A stretch of 64,000 nt of DNA from Actinomadura xylanilytica (GTDB lineage Bacteria; Actinomycetota; Actinomycetes; Streptosporangiales; Streptosporangiaceae). Of this stretch, positions 7,406 through 15,941 are shown in pieces (position 1 is the stretch's first letter; the number at the start of each line of letters is the position of its first letter). The notes under the pieces are model-generated. The model ran no database searches, had not been told where the DNA came from, and saw only the letters and a program-made list of their open reading frames with translations. The DNA lies in the NCBI RefSeq assembly GCF_030283145.1, contig NZ_JASNWE010000002.1, positions 992,001-1,056,000 of the forward strand, given 5' to 3'. The position numbers and the translations under genes were made by a program.

Positions 7406-8629
7406 ATGACAACCGATCAGATCCTTTTTGGGCTGGGGCTGACCGTCGCACTCGCGGTCGCCTCTCAGCTCCTGGCGGACCGCTTGCGCATCCCCGCATT
7501 GATCGTCCTGCTGCCGACCGGTTTCGTCGCGGGTGCGCTGATCGATGACATCGATCCGCACCGGCTGCTGGGGGCGGCCTTCGAGCCCCTGGTGTCACTG
7601 TCGGTCGCGCTGATCCTCTACGACTCCGGTCTCGGACTGGATCTGCGGAAGCTGAAGGGAGATACCCGCCGCATCGTGGTCAGGCTGATCGTATTCGGCG
7701 TGCCGGGCACGATGGCGGCCGCTGCGCTGCTGGCCGCGCCGCTGCTCGGCCTGTCGGCGGGCGCGGCGGTGATGCTGGGGGCCATTCTGGTCGTCTCCGG
7801 CCCAACGGTGGTGAGCCCGCTGCTCGGCTTCGTCCGACCCGTCGAGCGGGTGCGGCGCATCCTGGTCTGGGAGGGCTCACTGGTCGATCCGATCGGCGGC
7901 ATCCTGGGCGCGGTGGTGTTCGGCGCCGTCCTCCAGAAGGCCCGCATAGGCTCCGGCGCCCACGTGCTGGAGTTCGTCCTCAGCATCGGAGTCGGCCTGG
8001 CTGGCGGCGTCATCGGGACAGGACTGCTGTGGCTGCTGATGCGATCGCTCCGGTTCGGCGAGGTGCTCGCCACCACCACACAGATCGCCACCGTGATCGG
8101 CGTGGCGGCCGCATGTGACATCGCCCGCGAGGACACCGGCCTGCTGGCGGCGATCATCATGGGACTGGCCGTGGCCAACCTGAAGAGGTTCGACCTCCCC
8201 GCACGCAGGCCGGTCTCCGAGACGCTCGTCCAGCTGATCATCGGCCTCCTGTTCATCTCCATCTCGGCCACGATCACGCCACAGTCGGTCGCCAATGTGG
8301 CGCTCCCGACCCTGGGACTGGTCGCCGCCTTGGTCCTGCTCGTCAGACCGCTCCTGGCCTACCTGGCAACGCGCGGGACGGGCCTGACGACCGGCGAGTG
8401 GTGCTTCATCGGGTGGATGGACCCGCGCGGCATCGTCGCCGCCGCCACCGCCTCGACGTTCTCCGTCCAGCTCGCCGCGCAGGGAATCGGTGGTGCCTCC
8501 AAGATCCTGCCCGTCACGTTCCTGGTGATCGTCGTGACGGTGACGTTGTACGGGCTGACCGCGACCCCGGTGGCCCGCCGTCTGGGCGTCGTCCGCGCCG
8601 CGGACCAAAGCACTCATCCGCGCGGATGA
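7406..8629 (+). CDS. Cation/proton antiporter, CPA1 (NhaP-like) family
   Basis: 407 residues from ATG 7406 with a GGGG-rich site upstream. About 11-12 hydrophobic helices fill the chain. Features of the Na+/H+ exchanger fold include ALILYDSGLGLDL in the early helices, MLGAILVVSGPTVVSPLL with the family Pro/Thr region, GLLAAIIMGLAVANL, and WMDPRGIVAAATA near the end. The family exchanges Na+ or K+ for H+ at the cytoplasmic membrane. Many bacterial NhaP-like proteins carry a C-terminal TrkA-type regulatory domain of 150-200 residues; here the chain ends soon after the last helix. It is the last protein gene before the tRNA-Arg scar, so it is likely cargo of the element. Confidence 0.8.
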   Translation: MTTDQILFGLGLTVALAVASQLLADRLRIPALIVLLPTGFVAGALIDDIDPHRLLGAAFEPLVSLSVALILYDSGLGLDLRKLKGDTRRIVVRLIVFGVPGTMAAAALLAAPLLGLSAGAAVMLGAILVVSGPTVVSPLLGFVRPVERVRRILVWEGSLVDPIGGILGAVVFGAVLQKARIGSGAHVLEFVLSIGVGLAGGVIGTGLLWLLMRSLRFGEVLATTTQIATVIGVAAACDIAREDTGLLAAIIMGLAVANLKRFDLPARRPVSETLVQLIIGLLFISISATITPQSVANVALPTLGLVAALVLLVRPLLAYLATRGTGLTTGEWCFIGWMDPRGIVAAATASTFSVQLAAQGIGGASKILPVTFLVIVVTVTLYGLTATPVARRLGVVRAADQSTHPRG

Positions 8630-8886
8630 TCAGCGTCAGGAGGCTTGGCAGCGCAGTGCGCGGAGGACGACACACGGGAAGCTCAGGCAGAGCGAAAGGT
8701 GAGGGTCTCCGCGCTCACGTCGGCTCAACTACGGCGAGGGGGAGACTACCCGGGTGAAAGCGCTGCCGTCGGGTCTGCTGTACAGCAGAAAAGTACAGCA
8801 GCACAGGCACACAACGGCTTACGCACCCGATCATTGACACACAGCTTTAGCTGGGGTGGAGCGGCCCAGCGCGGTCCTGCCAGTGG

Positions 8887-8931
8887 CTACGGATCAGAAG
8901 GTTGGGGGTTCGAATCCCTCCGGCTGCACCA
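8887..8931 (+). other. 3' fragment of tRNA-Arg(ACG): attachment-site scar
   Basis: The stretch reads the anticodon loop CTACGGA, the right half of the anticodon stem, a T-arm with GTTCGAATC closed by a five-pair stem, an acceptor strand CGGCTGC, A and CCA. The 5' half (which should start GCAGCCG) is absent upstream, so this is not a working tRNA. Site-specific elements that enter the 3' end of a tRNA leave exactly such a duplicate at their far end. The intact tRNA-Arg would then lie to the left of the window. Confidence 0.7.
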
Positions 8932-8937
8932 CAGGTC

Positions 8938-8971
8938 AAAGGCCCCTTCCAGAGATGGAAGGGGCCTTTTT
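8938..8971 (+). terminator. Intrinsic terminator downstream of the tRNA fragment
   Basis: A 13-bp perfect stem (8938-8950 with 8957-8969) closes an AGAGAT loop and ends in TTTTT. It sits 7 bases after the CCA end, where a tRNA gene's own terminator would be, and supports reading the fragment as a true tRNA 3' end. Confidence 0.8.
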
Positions 8972-8978
8972 CTGTGCC

Positions 8979-9004
8979 GTGGGAGCCACGGTGGGAGCCA
9001 CGCG
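8979..9004. repeat. GTGGGAGCCAC double repeat, copy 1
   Basis: GTGGGAGCCAC occurs twice in tandem with a 12-base period. A 26-base version with 23 identical positions recurs at 11793-11818. On the minus strand both read Gly-Ser-His/Gln motifs (RGSHRGSH here) resembling tails translated near integrase ends in actinomycetes. It may be the residue of a lost integrase 3' end or an arm-type binding site. Confidence 0.55.
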
Positions 9005-9029
9005 CCCGGATCAGTCTCCGAACAGGGCG

Positions 9030-9422
9030 CTACTCATCCCCACGGCCGCCGCACGCTTGTCGTCCACGAACAGACGCCCGTACACGTCCCTGGTGATCAA
9101 GGGCGGCGCTCGCGCCGTTGGCGCGGCCCGCCGCCTGCGCCGCCTCAGCCAGCGTTGTCTCGAGCAGTCCCATGTTCTCGGGGAACGTCTCCAAAAACTC
9201 CCTGGCCCCCGGCCTCTGTTCTTTGGCTGCCATCTCGCGGACGACCGTGAGGATCAATGCTCGGTCGTCTCGGTTCTGCTGGCCGAGCACGTGAGCGATC
9301 CACTCCATCTGCCGAACCGCGCCGTCAGAGTTCAGGTCTCCGTCGTCGCAGGACTCAAAGAACCAGGTGAGTTCGACCGCCAGGGCGATCAGGTCCTTGA
9401 CCAAGTTGGGAGAGGCTGGCAT
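9030..9422 (-). CDS. Hypothetical protein, 130 aa, all-helical
   Basis: Starts at ATG 9422 (MPASPNLVKDLIALAVELTW). Helical, acidic sequence (FFESCDDGDLNSDGAVRQME, DDRALILTVVREMAAKEQRP, FLETFPENMGLLE) ends in a basic, Gly-rich tail. No signal peptide or membrane segment. Small acidic helical proteins of this kind are often found among immunity proteins of polymorphic toxins, but no toxin gene is adjacent and I do not claim that role. Confidence 0.55.
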   Translation of the reverse strand: MPASPNLVKDLIALAVELTWFFESCDDGDLNSDGAVRQMEWIAHVLGQQNRDDRALILTVVREMAAKEQRPGAREFLETFPENMGLLETTLAEAAQAAGRANGASAALDHQGRVRASVRGRQACGGRGDE

Positions 9423-9736
9423 CGCCGCATCATTCCGCACGCTGGTTGAACGAGCGTGACTCGGGGCGCGCTGCCTCCCACGGTCCCGCCGGTCCGGCCA
9501 GGCGTCCGCCCGCTCGACCCGTTGACGCACCCTGTGCTCGCACAACGCCGCCACGCACAGGTCAGGCAGCGGAACCGCACGCGTCGAGTTCTTGGCCTTG
9601 GGCCGCCGAGCAGGTCAGCGGACGAGGCCGGCCGGGTGCGGATCTGCTTGTGAGACTCGTAATGAATCGCTTGTCGATGTGCTGCACTGGCCTGCGTCGG
9701 AGTTCCGCGTTGGGTGACGTCGTCCGGTCGGACGGG
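9423..9736. other. Intergenic stretch with no supported gene
   Basis: Several short overlapping frames are open on both strands, none with an RBS or protein-like composition. I see no repeat or hairpin worth reporting. Confidence 0.4.
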
Positions 9737-10333
9737 TCAGGACGCTGTCGCGATCGAAACGAGTGCCAGTGCCATGGCTGCGGCGCACACGATGCCGGCG
9801 ACCGCGAAGGCGATCCGGTAGGGATGCTGCTCAGCCCACGACACAAGGCCCGGATTCGTCTTGGCGAATTCCTTGGCGTCGACGGGACCGTCGGGCCCGC
9901 TGCACGGCACGCCGAGCGCGTTCACCAACCGGGCGAAATCCTCGTGCGTGTAAAGACCGCCCTGCACCCTGATGAGCAGGTTGCGTTGTGCGTCGAGCAC
10001 GAACAGGCTCTCGCCTGCCCCTCCGCGAGGCGCGGTGATGCTCGCGCGCACCACCTCCGCGACGCGTGAGCGTGGCTGGCACTTTCGGGTGAACAATCCC
10101 TGGACGACGAGTTCGTGAGCCGTCAGGGTGATCCGGGCGCTGAGGAGGGCCCCGAGCGCCAGGGGGATCAGCACGGCGAACAGGCCGCCCACGATCAGGG
10201 CGAACACGGTCGGGGCGTCGCCGATCAGGATCGCGGCGACGATGCCCGCGGTGGCCACTGCCATGACGGCCAGAACGATCAGCCCTGTCCGGAGGTCCGG
10301 CCGAACCACGAGATCATCCTGAACATCGCTCAC
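9737..10333 (-). CDS. Membrane protein with PH-like core
   Basis: About 198 residues if the GTG at 10333 is used (AAAGGG lies about 10 bases upstream); an ATG at 10375 is the alternative. Two hydrophobic helices near the N-terminus (TGLIVLAVMAVATAGIVAAI; FALIVGGLFAVLIPLALGAL) are followed by a soluble beta-rich segment (ITLTAHELVVQGLFTRKC, SLFVLDAQRNLLIRVQGG) and one C-terminal helix (IAFAVAGIVCAAAMALALVS). The layout recalls bacterial PH-domain (DUF304-like) membrane proteins. Function unknown; neighbours give no clue. Confidence 0.6.
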   Translation of the reverse strand: MSDVQDDLVVRPDLRTGLIVLAVMAVATAGIVAAILIGDAPTVFALIVGGLFAVLIPLALGALLSARITLTAHELVVQGLFTRKCQPRSRVAEVVRASITAPRGGAGESLFVLDAQRNLLIRVQGGLYTHEDFARLVNALGVPCSGPDGPVDAKEFAKTNPGLVSWAEQHPYRIAFAVAGIVCAAAMALALVSIATAS

Positions 10334-10694
10334 GCCGACATCGCCCTTTCTTCGGCCTCTAAGAGCTTGCCGCATCGGTGGCAGTGCTTCGGCCGCGCGG
10401 AACCGGTCAGGGACTCCGAGCTCCGATGGGCGACATTTGGCCAGGTCTCCACTGTGGGAGGCCAGGAGCCGGGCCTACCTTGACCTGTGACTGCGCCGAC
10501 CAGTCACCAAGCCGTGTGCCAGGTCTGTGCCCAATACGGGCGGTCGCGGTGCCGGTCCTAGGTGATCGCCAGACCGGAGATGAGGATCGAGGCGGGCACC
10601 GCGGTTGCGGAGATGGTGATGGCGATCGCCGCGTCGTTGTGGGGAGATCGCCCGCAGTAGTCCGTTTTGTGTGTCACCACGGCTCTCTGTCAGC
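10334..10694. other. Divergent intergenic region with no gene
   Basis: Lies between two divergently transcribed genes. Open frames here are short shadows. Promoters for both neighbours are expected but no clear -35/-10 pair could be read. Confidence 0.35.
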
Positions 10695-11279
10695 ATGAAG
10701 CCCATGCGTCACCCTCTTGACACGCTGGACTGGCCGATTTCCACCGACCGACTGCTGTTGCGCCGGGCCGCCCCTGACGACCTGGACGCGACCTGGGCCT
10801 ACCGGCAGCTGCCGGAGATTCACGAATGGGTCGGGGCCGCCACGGCGACGTACGACGACTACCGTGAGCGTTTTCTCCATGAGGAGCGGCTCGCGGACCT
10901 GCTCATCGTCGAACTGGACGGCCGGGTGATCGGCGATCTGACGCTGCAGGTCCAGGACGCTTGGGCCCAGGAGGAGGTCGCTGACCAGGCGAAGAGCGTC
11001 CAAGGAGGGCTTGGGTGGACGTTGGCTCCCTCCTACGGCGGCAAGGGCTACGCCACCGAAGCGGTACGCGCCCTCATCGACGTCTCCTTCGGGAGTCTTG
11101 GCCTGCGCCGCCTGCACGCGGACTGTTTCTACGACAACGAACCTTCGTGGCGGCTGATGGAGCGGGTTGGGATGCGCCGCGAACAGCACACGGTGAGAGA
11201 CTCTCTCCACCGCACCAAGGGATGGCTCGACGGTCTCTCATACGCGCTCCTGGCCGAGGAATGGCCCGCTCCCGAGTGA
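10695..11279 (+). CDS. GNAT acetyltransferase, RimJ/RimL type
   Basis: Start chosen at ATG 10695 (MKPMRHPLDTLDWPIST); a second ATG three codons later is equally possible and neither has a strong RBS. TDRLLLRRAAPDDLDATWAY opens the RimJ/L-type fold. GWTLAPSYGGKGYATEAVRA is motif A, which binds acetyl-CoA (the R/Q-x-x-G-x-G/A loop is present as YGGKGYA). HADCFYDNEPSWRLMERVGM is motif B. Substrate may be a protein N-terminus, an amino-glycoside-like molecule or another amine; it cannot be told here. Confidence 0.75.
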   Translation: MKPMRHPLDTLDWPISTDRLLLRRAAPDDLDATWAYRQLPEIHEWVGAATATYDDYRERFLHEERLADLLIVELDGRVIGDLTLQVQDAWAQEEVADQAKSVQGGLGWTLAPSYGGKGYATEAVRALIDVSFGSLGLRRLHADCFYDNEPSWRLMERVGMRREQHTVRDSLHRTKGWLDGLSYALLAEEWPAPE

Positions 11280-11964
11280 TGGACCGCCCCGCTGTCCGGT
11301 CTCAGTAGAGTTGGCACAGTCTCATCGACCTGACGCACTGCAGGCCGGGCGGCAGTGCCCGGCCCTTGCTGCCGATCTCCTTGCGGTGCCGGCGGACGAC
11401 GCCGGTGGCGTGGGTCAGGGTCTGGCGCGGCACGGCAGCGAAGCACGATACAGAAGCATGCGGAGCCTCTGATGCAGACGAGCGATTGTGAGAGATCAAC
11501 CGTCCTACCAGGGGCTCCTTGACGTTCCGGGGCAGCCACACAGACCGCGACCATCACGTGGTCAGCAGTCCCCGCACCGCCGCTGAAAAAGGCTCAGTGG
11601 GGGAGTGACACCGGAATCCCTGGCGCACTGTAAATCCGTCGGCCGTGCCCGTTGCGTGCCTGTTGGCAAGGTGATCAACGGGGACTCGCGGTCGTTTGCG
11701 GGGCTATCGCCGAGGAGGCCCAGGTCAGGGGGTCGCCAGGTCGGGCACTGGGCTCATGACCGGCTTTGCAAACCGGTGGTCGAGGTGGCTCCTTGGGAGC
11801 CACAGTGGGAGCCACACGGACGGATGATCTCGAACCGCGGTGGACGGGTTCGGGACCCGGGACCTCGGTCGATCTTGGCCGTTATGGTCACCGGAGCTTG
11901 ATCGTCGGCGGGCGCCGGCCGGCTCAGCGATCGGCGTGTTGGCAACGACCCTGGGGAGCGGGCC
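11280..11964. other. 685-base gene-poor stretch with possible transposase debris
   Basis: No intact gene. On the minus strand near 11302-11400 a frame reads VVRRHRKEIGSKGRALPPG, vaguely like the start of IS5-group transposases, but it lacks any catalytic part. From 11757 to 11818 there is an inverted repeat (GTGGCTCC and GGAGCCAC around TTG) and the second GGGAGCCAC repeat. The stretch looks like an old insertion or integration site. Confidence 0.3.
11793..11818. repeat. GGGAGCCAC double repeat, copy 2
   Basis: Second copy of the repeat at 8979-9004 (23 of 26 positions identical). It directly follows GTGGCTCC, with which its first unit forms an 8-bp inverted repeat at 11783-11801. The minus-strand reading is CGSHCGSQG, parallel to the first copy. 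Confidence 0.55.
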
Positions 11965-12957
11965 GTGATCGAAGTTCTGGAACCACGTCGCACGATCAAG
12001 GTAGAGCGGGCGCACATCCCCGAGGCGCGTGCGGTTCTCCCTGATGGGGATACCTGCGTGGTCGTCGACGGCTATGGCCGGCTGTTCACCGTGTCGCTGT
12101 CGACCGGCGAGCAGGTCACAGGCGGACGCGGGCGCCCCGGGGGGATCGATCTGACGTCGTTGACGCCGGATGGTGGGCTGATGGCCACCACGAGGCGCGC
12201 CTTCGGGGACCACGGCATCCGGATCTTGGACACGGCCGACTGGAGGGTGGTGACGGAGCTGCCCGGGCACGCCTGCCCGATCCAGGCCATCTCGGCGGCT
12301 GGTCAGGTCGTGGTCACGGCGGCCAGGGACGGCACACGGGTGTGGGATCTGGTCACCGGCTCTTGCAGGTTCGTGCTGCCGGGCACCGAAGAGGTGAAGT
12401 GGATCGCGGTGGCCCCCGACCAACGCCGGTTGGTCACGATGGCCTGGGATCGTTCGGTCGTGGTGTGGGACCTGCACCAAGGCACACCGATCCGGACGCT
12501 GCGGGACGCCGACCGCGAGGTTCCCGCCCTGAGGTCGCCCGCAAGTGACCGCGGGGTCTGGATCCGAACCGTGCTGGTGGACTCCGCACGCGATCGCGTG
12601 CTGGCGGCCGACGGCCACCTCTGCGCGGGCGGTCTTGAGGGCGATTGCCGCCTTGCGCGCTGGGGATCGCTACCGCGGCGCGAAGGAGTGACCATGATTC
12701 CGGGCAAGGACCTGGTGCACACCTGCCTGGCAGCGGTGAACCCGGCGGACGGGACGGTCGCCGTCGACTACGGCGGACGCGCATTCATCCTGGATCAGGG
12801 CGGGCGACCTCTCGCGGTGATGGGACCGGAGCCAGGGCCGGGCTGGATACCGATGAGCACGATGACCTTCGCCCCGGACGGCCGACTGGTGTCCTCCCTT
12901 CCCGGCGCCTTCGCGGCCGTGGAGGTGTGGCCGGCGCTCTCAGAACTCACCGGATAG
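11965..12957 (+). CDS. WD40-like beta-propeller protein
   Basis: 330 residues from GTG 11965 with GGGGAG upstream. Repeating units end in aromatic-Asp motifs typical of WD40 blades: IRILDTADWRVVTELPGH, TRVWDLVTGSC, VVVWDLHQGTPIRTLRD, AFILDQGGRPL. There is no signal peptide or kinase domain; WD40 proteins of this length in actinomycetes are usually cytoplasmic scaffolds or loose parts of STAND/kinase proteins. No partner is seen next to it. About seven blades would be expected for a closed propeller and the chain is long enough. Confidence 0.65.
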   Translation: MIEVLEPRRTIKVERAHIPEARAVLPDGDTCVVVDGYGRLFTVSLSTGEQVTGGRGRPGGIDLTSLTPDGGLMATTRRAFGDHGIRILDTADWRVVTELPGHACPIQAISAAGQVVVTAARDGTRVWDLVTGSCRFVLPGTEEVKWIAVAPDQRRLVTMAWDRSVVVWDLHQGTPIRTLRDADREVPALRSPASDRGVWIRTVLVDSARDRVLAADGHLCAGGLEGDCRLARWGSLPRREGVTMIPGKDLVHTCLAAVNPADGTVAVDYGGRAFILDQGGRPLAVMGPEPGPGWIPMSTMTFAPDGRLVSSLPGAFAAVEVWPALSELTG

Positions 12958-13319
12958 GACAGCCGCACCGGCCGGCGAGACCACTTCGGAGCGCTCCGAC
13001 CCGCAGCCGGGGAACACCCTGAGAACGAGAGAACAGTCTTCACCAGCCGGACCAGCACATCCGTGATCAGACGAAGCAGCCCTCACCACGTGCATGCTCG
13101 CGTGCGGTTCAAGCGATTGGACGCCTCCGGCGGGACCAACGGACTTGTCGAGATTGTGCAGGAACTGAGCGAGATCGACCCCGTGGCGCATGTAAGGCAG
13201 AACGCGAAGACCTTGCTGGAGGGAATCCGCCTCCACGGTGCCGAGTGACATGAGCGGGTATGAATTCTCGTGGGAGTTGCATAGGGGACTCCCATGCGGG
13301 CCGTAAGATATCCGCCGGA
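12958..13319. other. Intergenic stretch with a weak 61-codon ORF
   Basis: Plus-strand codons 13063-13248 read ELSEIDPVAHVRQNAKTLLE, which looks protein-like, but the start has no RBS and the family is not recognised. It may be a fragment of a larger lost gene. Confidence 0.3.
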
Positions 13320-13877
13320 TCAATCGGCCAGTTCGTGAGCGCGGATATTGATCGCCGTTTCCAGGCGGTCCAACTTGGTCAAGTTTCGCTTAGCCTGGAC
13401 CAGTCCAAGAGTCATGAGGACAAACAACATCCCCACAAGCCACCAGTAGTTGGCGGATGAGTTCAGTGCGTTCACGAAACTATACATTATGCCGAATCCG
13501 AGGATCAGTGGGAGGGAGACCAGTGATCTTTGGTTCTGTCTTTGCCTGCGCTCTATGAGAGCGAGCATCGGATGGTCCAAGATCCGATCTGGCGGAAGTT
13601 CGCCGGTCCGGGACGCTCGCGCCATCTTCAGCATTTCGGCTTTCTGGATGCCGCCGGTCGCATCCGCATCCCTGCGCCGCATTACAGCCATCCACCACGT
13701 CATAATGCCGGCGAAGGAAAGGCTCCCGAACATCGCCATCAAGAGCACAGCGGAAGTAGGGGCGTCTGTGAAGAGCAGAGAAGCGCCTCCAGTCAGAGGA
13801 CCAAAGAGCATAAAATACAGGAAGTAGGCCCACAGTGGGCCTGACTGGATTCGGTCTCTCCAGCTTGGCGTCTGCAT
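13320..13877 (-). CDS. Four-helix membrane protein, unknown function
   Basis: 185 residues from ATG 13877 (GGAG upstream). Two hydrophobic helices (LWAYFLYFMLFGPLTGGASL; SAVLLMAMFGSLSFAGIMTW), a cytoplasmic-type loop of about 55 residues rich in Arg and Asp, then two more helices (LVSLPLILGFGIMYSFV; YWWLVGMLFVLMTLGLVQA). The tail (RNLTKLDRLETAINIRAHEL) is amphipathic. No transporter motif. Base composition is lower in GC than its neighbours, consistent with acquired DNA. Confidence 0.65.
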   Translation of the reverse strand: MQTPSWRDRIQSGPLWAYFLYFMLFGPLTGGASLLFTDAPTSAVLLMAMFGSLSFAGIMTWWMAVMRRRDADATGGIQKAEMLKMARASRTGELPPDRILDHPMLALIERRQRQNQRSLVSLPLILGFGIMYSFVNALNSSANYWWLVGMLFVLMTLGLVQAKRNLTKLDRLETAINIRAHELAD

Positions 13878-14042
13878 GTTCTGCTCCAGGAAGCCTTCGA
13901 CAGCGGCGCTATAGCCCAAAAACAGCACGAACCCAGGCAGTGTGCCATATTGATCACCGCCATGGTTCGCGCTGCGTCACGCCGGGGCGCGCCCGGTGTT
14001 CGTGGGCACGGGGCCGGACTGGGCGCCCCTCGCCGGGCGTCC

Positions 14043-14687
14043 TTACCGGCTGCTGAGGTAGGTGAGGACGGCGAGGACGCGGCGATGGCCGCTGTCGGCC
14101 GGCGAGAGGCCGAGCTTGGCGAAGATGTTGCCGATGTGTTTGTGGACGGCGTTCTCGGTGATGACGAGCCGGGCCGCGAGTGTGGCGTTGTCCTTTCCTT
14201 CGGCCATCAGGGCGAGCACTTGGCATTCGCGTGCTGTGAGGCCGGCGATCGGGTCGCGGGCGTGACGGGTGAGGAGTTGCGCGATCACCTCGGGGTCCAT
14301 GACGGTGCCGCCGGCGGCGACCTGCCGCAGGGCGTCGATGAACTCGCTCACCCGGCTCACCCGGTCCTTGAGGAGGTAGCCGACGCCGCCGCGTCTGTCG
14401 GAGATCAGTTCGCCGGCATACTGCTGCTCGACGTACTGGGAGAGTACGAGCACTGGCAGGCCGGGGTACTGGCGGCGGACGTGGAGGGCGGCGTGGATGC
14501 CCTCGTCGCGGAACGTCGGCGGCAGCCGTACGTCGACGATGGTGATGTCGGGTCGGTGTTCGGTGACGGCGGTGATGAAGCCGGGGGCGTCCTGGGCGAT
14601 CGCGGCGACGTCGAAGCCCTTGCTGGTCAGCAGGAGTTCCAGCCCGCTGGAAAGCAGGACGTTGTCCTCGGCGATCACGACCCGCAC
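14043..14687 (-). CDS. NarL/LuxR-type response regulator
   Basis: 214 residues. Receiver domain: acidic pair E7/D8, phosphoacceptor Asp52 (ITIVDVRLPP), Ser83, Lys107 (YLLKDRV). A LuxR-type helix-turn-helix spans about 148-195 (LTARECQVLALMAEGKDNAT, ITENAVHKHIGNIFAKLGL). Its start overlaps the 3' end of the histidine kinase gene by 13 bases, so they form one operon. It most likely controls the divergently transcribed serine hydrolase gene or membrane-stress genes; that target is inferred from position. Confidence 0.9.
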   Translation of the reverse strand: MRVVIAEDNVLLSSGLELLLTSKGFDVAAIAQDAPGFITAVTEHRPDITIVDVRLPPTFRDEGIHAALHVRRQYPGLPVLVLSQYVEQQYAGELISDRRGGVGYLLKDRVSRVSEFIDALRQVAAGGTVMDPEVIAQLLTRHARDPIAGLTARECQVLALMAEGKDNATLAARLVITENAVHKHIGNIFAKLGLSPADSGHRRVLAVLTYLSSR

Positions 14688-15835
14688 GGCAGGCTCACGG
14701 TGATCGTGGTCGGGCCGCCGGCGGGGCTGTGAACGCGGACGGTGCCGTCGAGCGCCAGGACGCGGTGGCGGATTCCGGCGATGCCGGTGCCCAGCGTCTC
14801 GTCGGCGCCGCCGATCCCGTCATCGGTGACCTCGACCGACAGCCGGTCACCGGCGCGTGCGACGCGGACGGTGGTCCGGGTGGCCCGGCTGTGCTTGGCG
14901 GCGTTGGTGAGCGCCTCGGCGATCGTGAAGTAGGCCACGGCCTCGACCGCGGCGGGAACGGTCCCGAGGTCGCCGATCTCAAGCCTCGGGGCGATCGCCG
15001 ATTGGGTCCCGAGTGCCGCCAGCGCTCCGGCGAGGCCGCGGTCGGCGAGGATCGGCGGGTAGATGGTCCGGATCACCTCTCGAAGCTCTGCCATGGCCTC
15101 CTCGGTACCCTCGTGCGCCTCCCGCAGGAGTCTGGCCACCGTCTCAGGGACCTCGTCCAGTGACTCACGGACCGTGCCCAGCCGCATCGCGATGGCCACG
15201 AGCCGGGCTTGGGTGCCGTCGTGCAGGTCGCGTTCGATCCGGCGGAGTTCCGCCCCGTGCGCGTTCATGGCGCCGGACCGCGTCTCGGTCAGGGTGTCCA
15301 CACGCTGTGCCAACCGCTCCGCAGCCGTGGGGGACAGCAACGCGACACAGATCCGGGCGTGGAGGCGCGCCAGTGGCGGAACCATCCAGTAGGTCAGCGC
15401 CGCGAACACGAGGAAGTTGATCGTCCCCAAGGTCAATGCCGTGCCCCATCCGGACAGCGGCACGCCGGTGAAGAGGAAGCGCAGGCGCGTGTCGGCGGGA
15501 AACGCCCACCACAAGGGCACCGTGATGGCTGTGGCCACCGCGTTGCCGGCGGACAGCAGCACGACGAGCCCGAACGTCAGACTGGTCACGATGCTTGCGC
15601 ACAGCCACCCGAGCACGCGCCACATACCGACACGGACGGGACCAGAACGCGGAGAAAGCAGCAACCGGTCTGCGCGGCGACGGTGCCGGGACGCCCAGGC
15701 GCGGGCCATCATCGGGACGATCAGCACGGGCAGCGCGAACAGGGCTGCCGCAGTGGTGAACAGGCTTCCCAGCAGATAGCCCAGGCCGCGCCACATCGCT
15801 GAAAGCCGACCGGCCCCTTGGTGATTCATCTGCAC
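14675..15835 (-). CDS. NarL-family sensor histidine kinase
   Basis: 386 residues (an internal ATG at 15793 could be the start). Four or so hydrophobic helices in the first 155 residues form a membrane sensor without a large outside loop. HisKA_3 dimerisation/phosphoacceptor: RRIERDLHDGTQARL with His205. The HATPase domain shows the N box (EALTNAAKHSRA) and G1 (DDGIGG). It phosphorylates the response regulator encoded just downstream. Members with intramembrane sensing often respond to envelope stress. Confidence 0.9.
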   Translation of the reverse strand: MQMNHQGAGRLSAMWRGLGYLLGSLFTTAAALFALPVLIVPMMARAWASRHRRRADRLLLSPRSGPVRVGMWRVLGWLCASIVTSLTFGLVVLLSAGNAVATAITVPLWWAFPADTRLRFLFTGVPLSGWGTALTLGTINFLVFAALTYWMVPPLARLHARICVALLSPTAAERLAQRVDTLTETRSGAMNAHGAELRRIERDLHDGTQARLVAIAMRLGTVRESLDEVPETVARLLREAHEGTEEAMAELREVIRTIYPPILADRGLAGALAALGTQSAIAPRLEIGDLGTVPAAVEAVAYFTIAEALTNAAKHSRATRTTVRVARAGDRLSVEVTDDGIGGADETLGTGIAGIRHRVLALDGTVRVHSPAGGPTTITVSLPCGS

Positions 15836-15888
15836 GAGTCTGGGCCACGGCGATCGGGCCTGACACTACAGCCCACCACCCCTTTTTC

Positions 15889-15902
15889 CCACTGGTGAGT
15901 GG
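15889..15902. promoter_or_regulatory. Small palindrome in the divergent promoter region
   Basis: CCACT-GGTG-AGTGG lies between the histidine kinase and serine hydrolase starts, 40 bases before the latter. It is short but in the right place to be an operator for the LuxR-type regulator next door. Confidence 0.3.
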
Positions 15903-15941
15903 TATCGTCCGCTTCCCCCGGCCGGACCTAGCGTCAACGCC

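Noticed and set aside
7082..7561. 159-codon minus-strand ORF after the truncated ATPase
   Set aside because: Mostly antisense to the antiporter; only a short C-terminal patch looks protein-like, with no start.
11750..11800. tRNA-like stem-loop around TTTGCAAA
   Set aside because: Anticodon-loop resemblance to tRNA-Ala(TGC) but no T-arm GTTCGA, acceptor or CCA; treated as an inverted repeat only.
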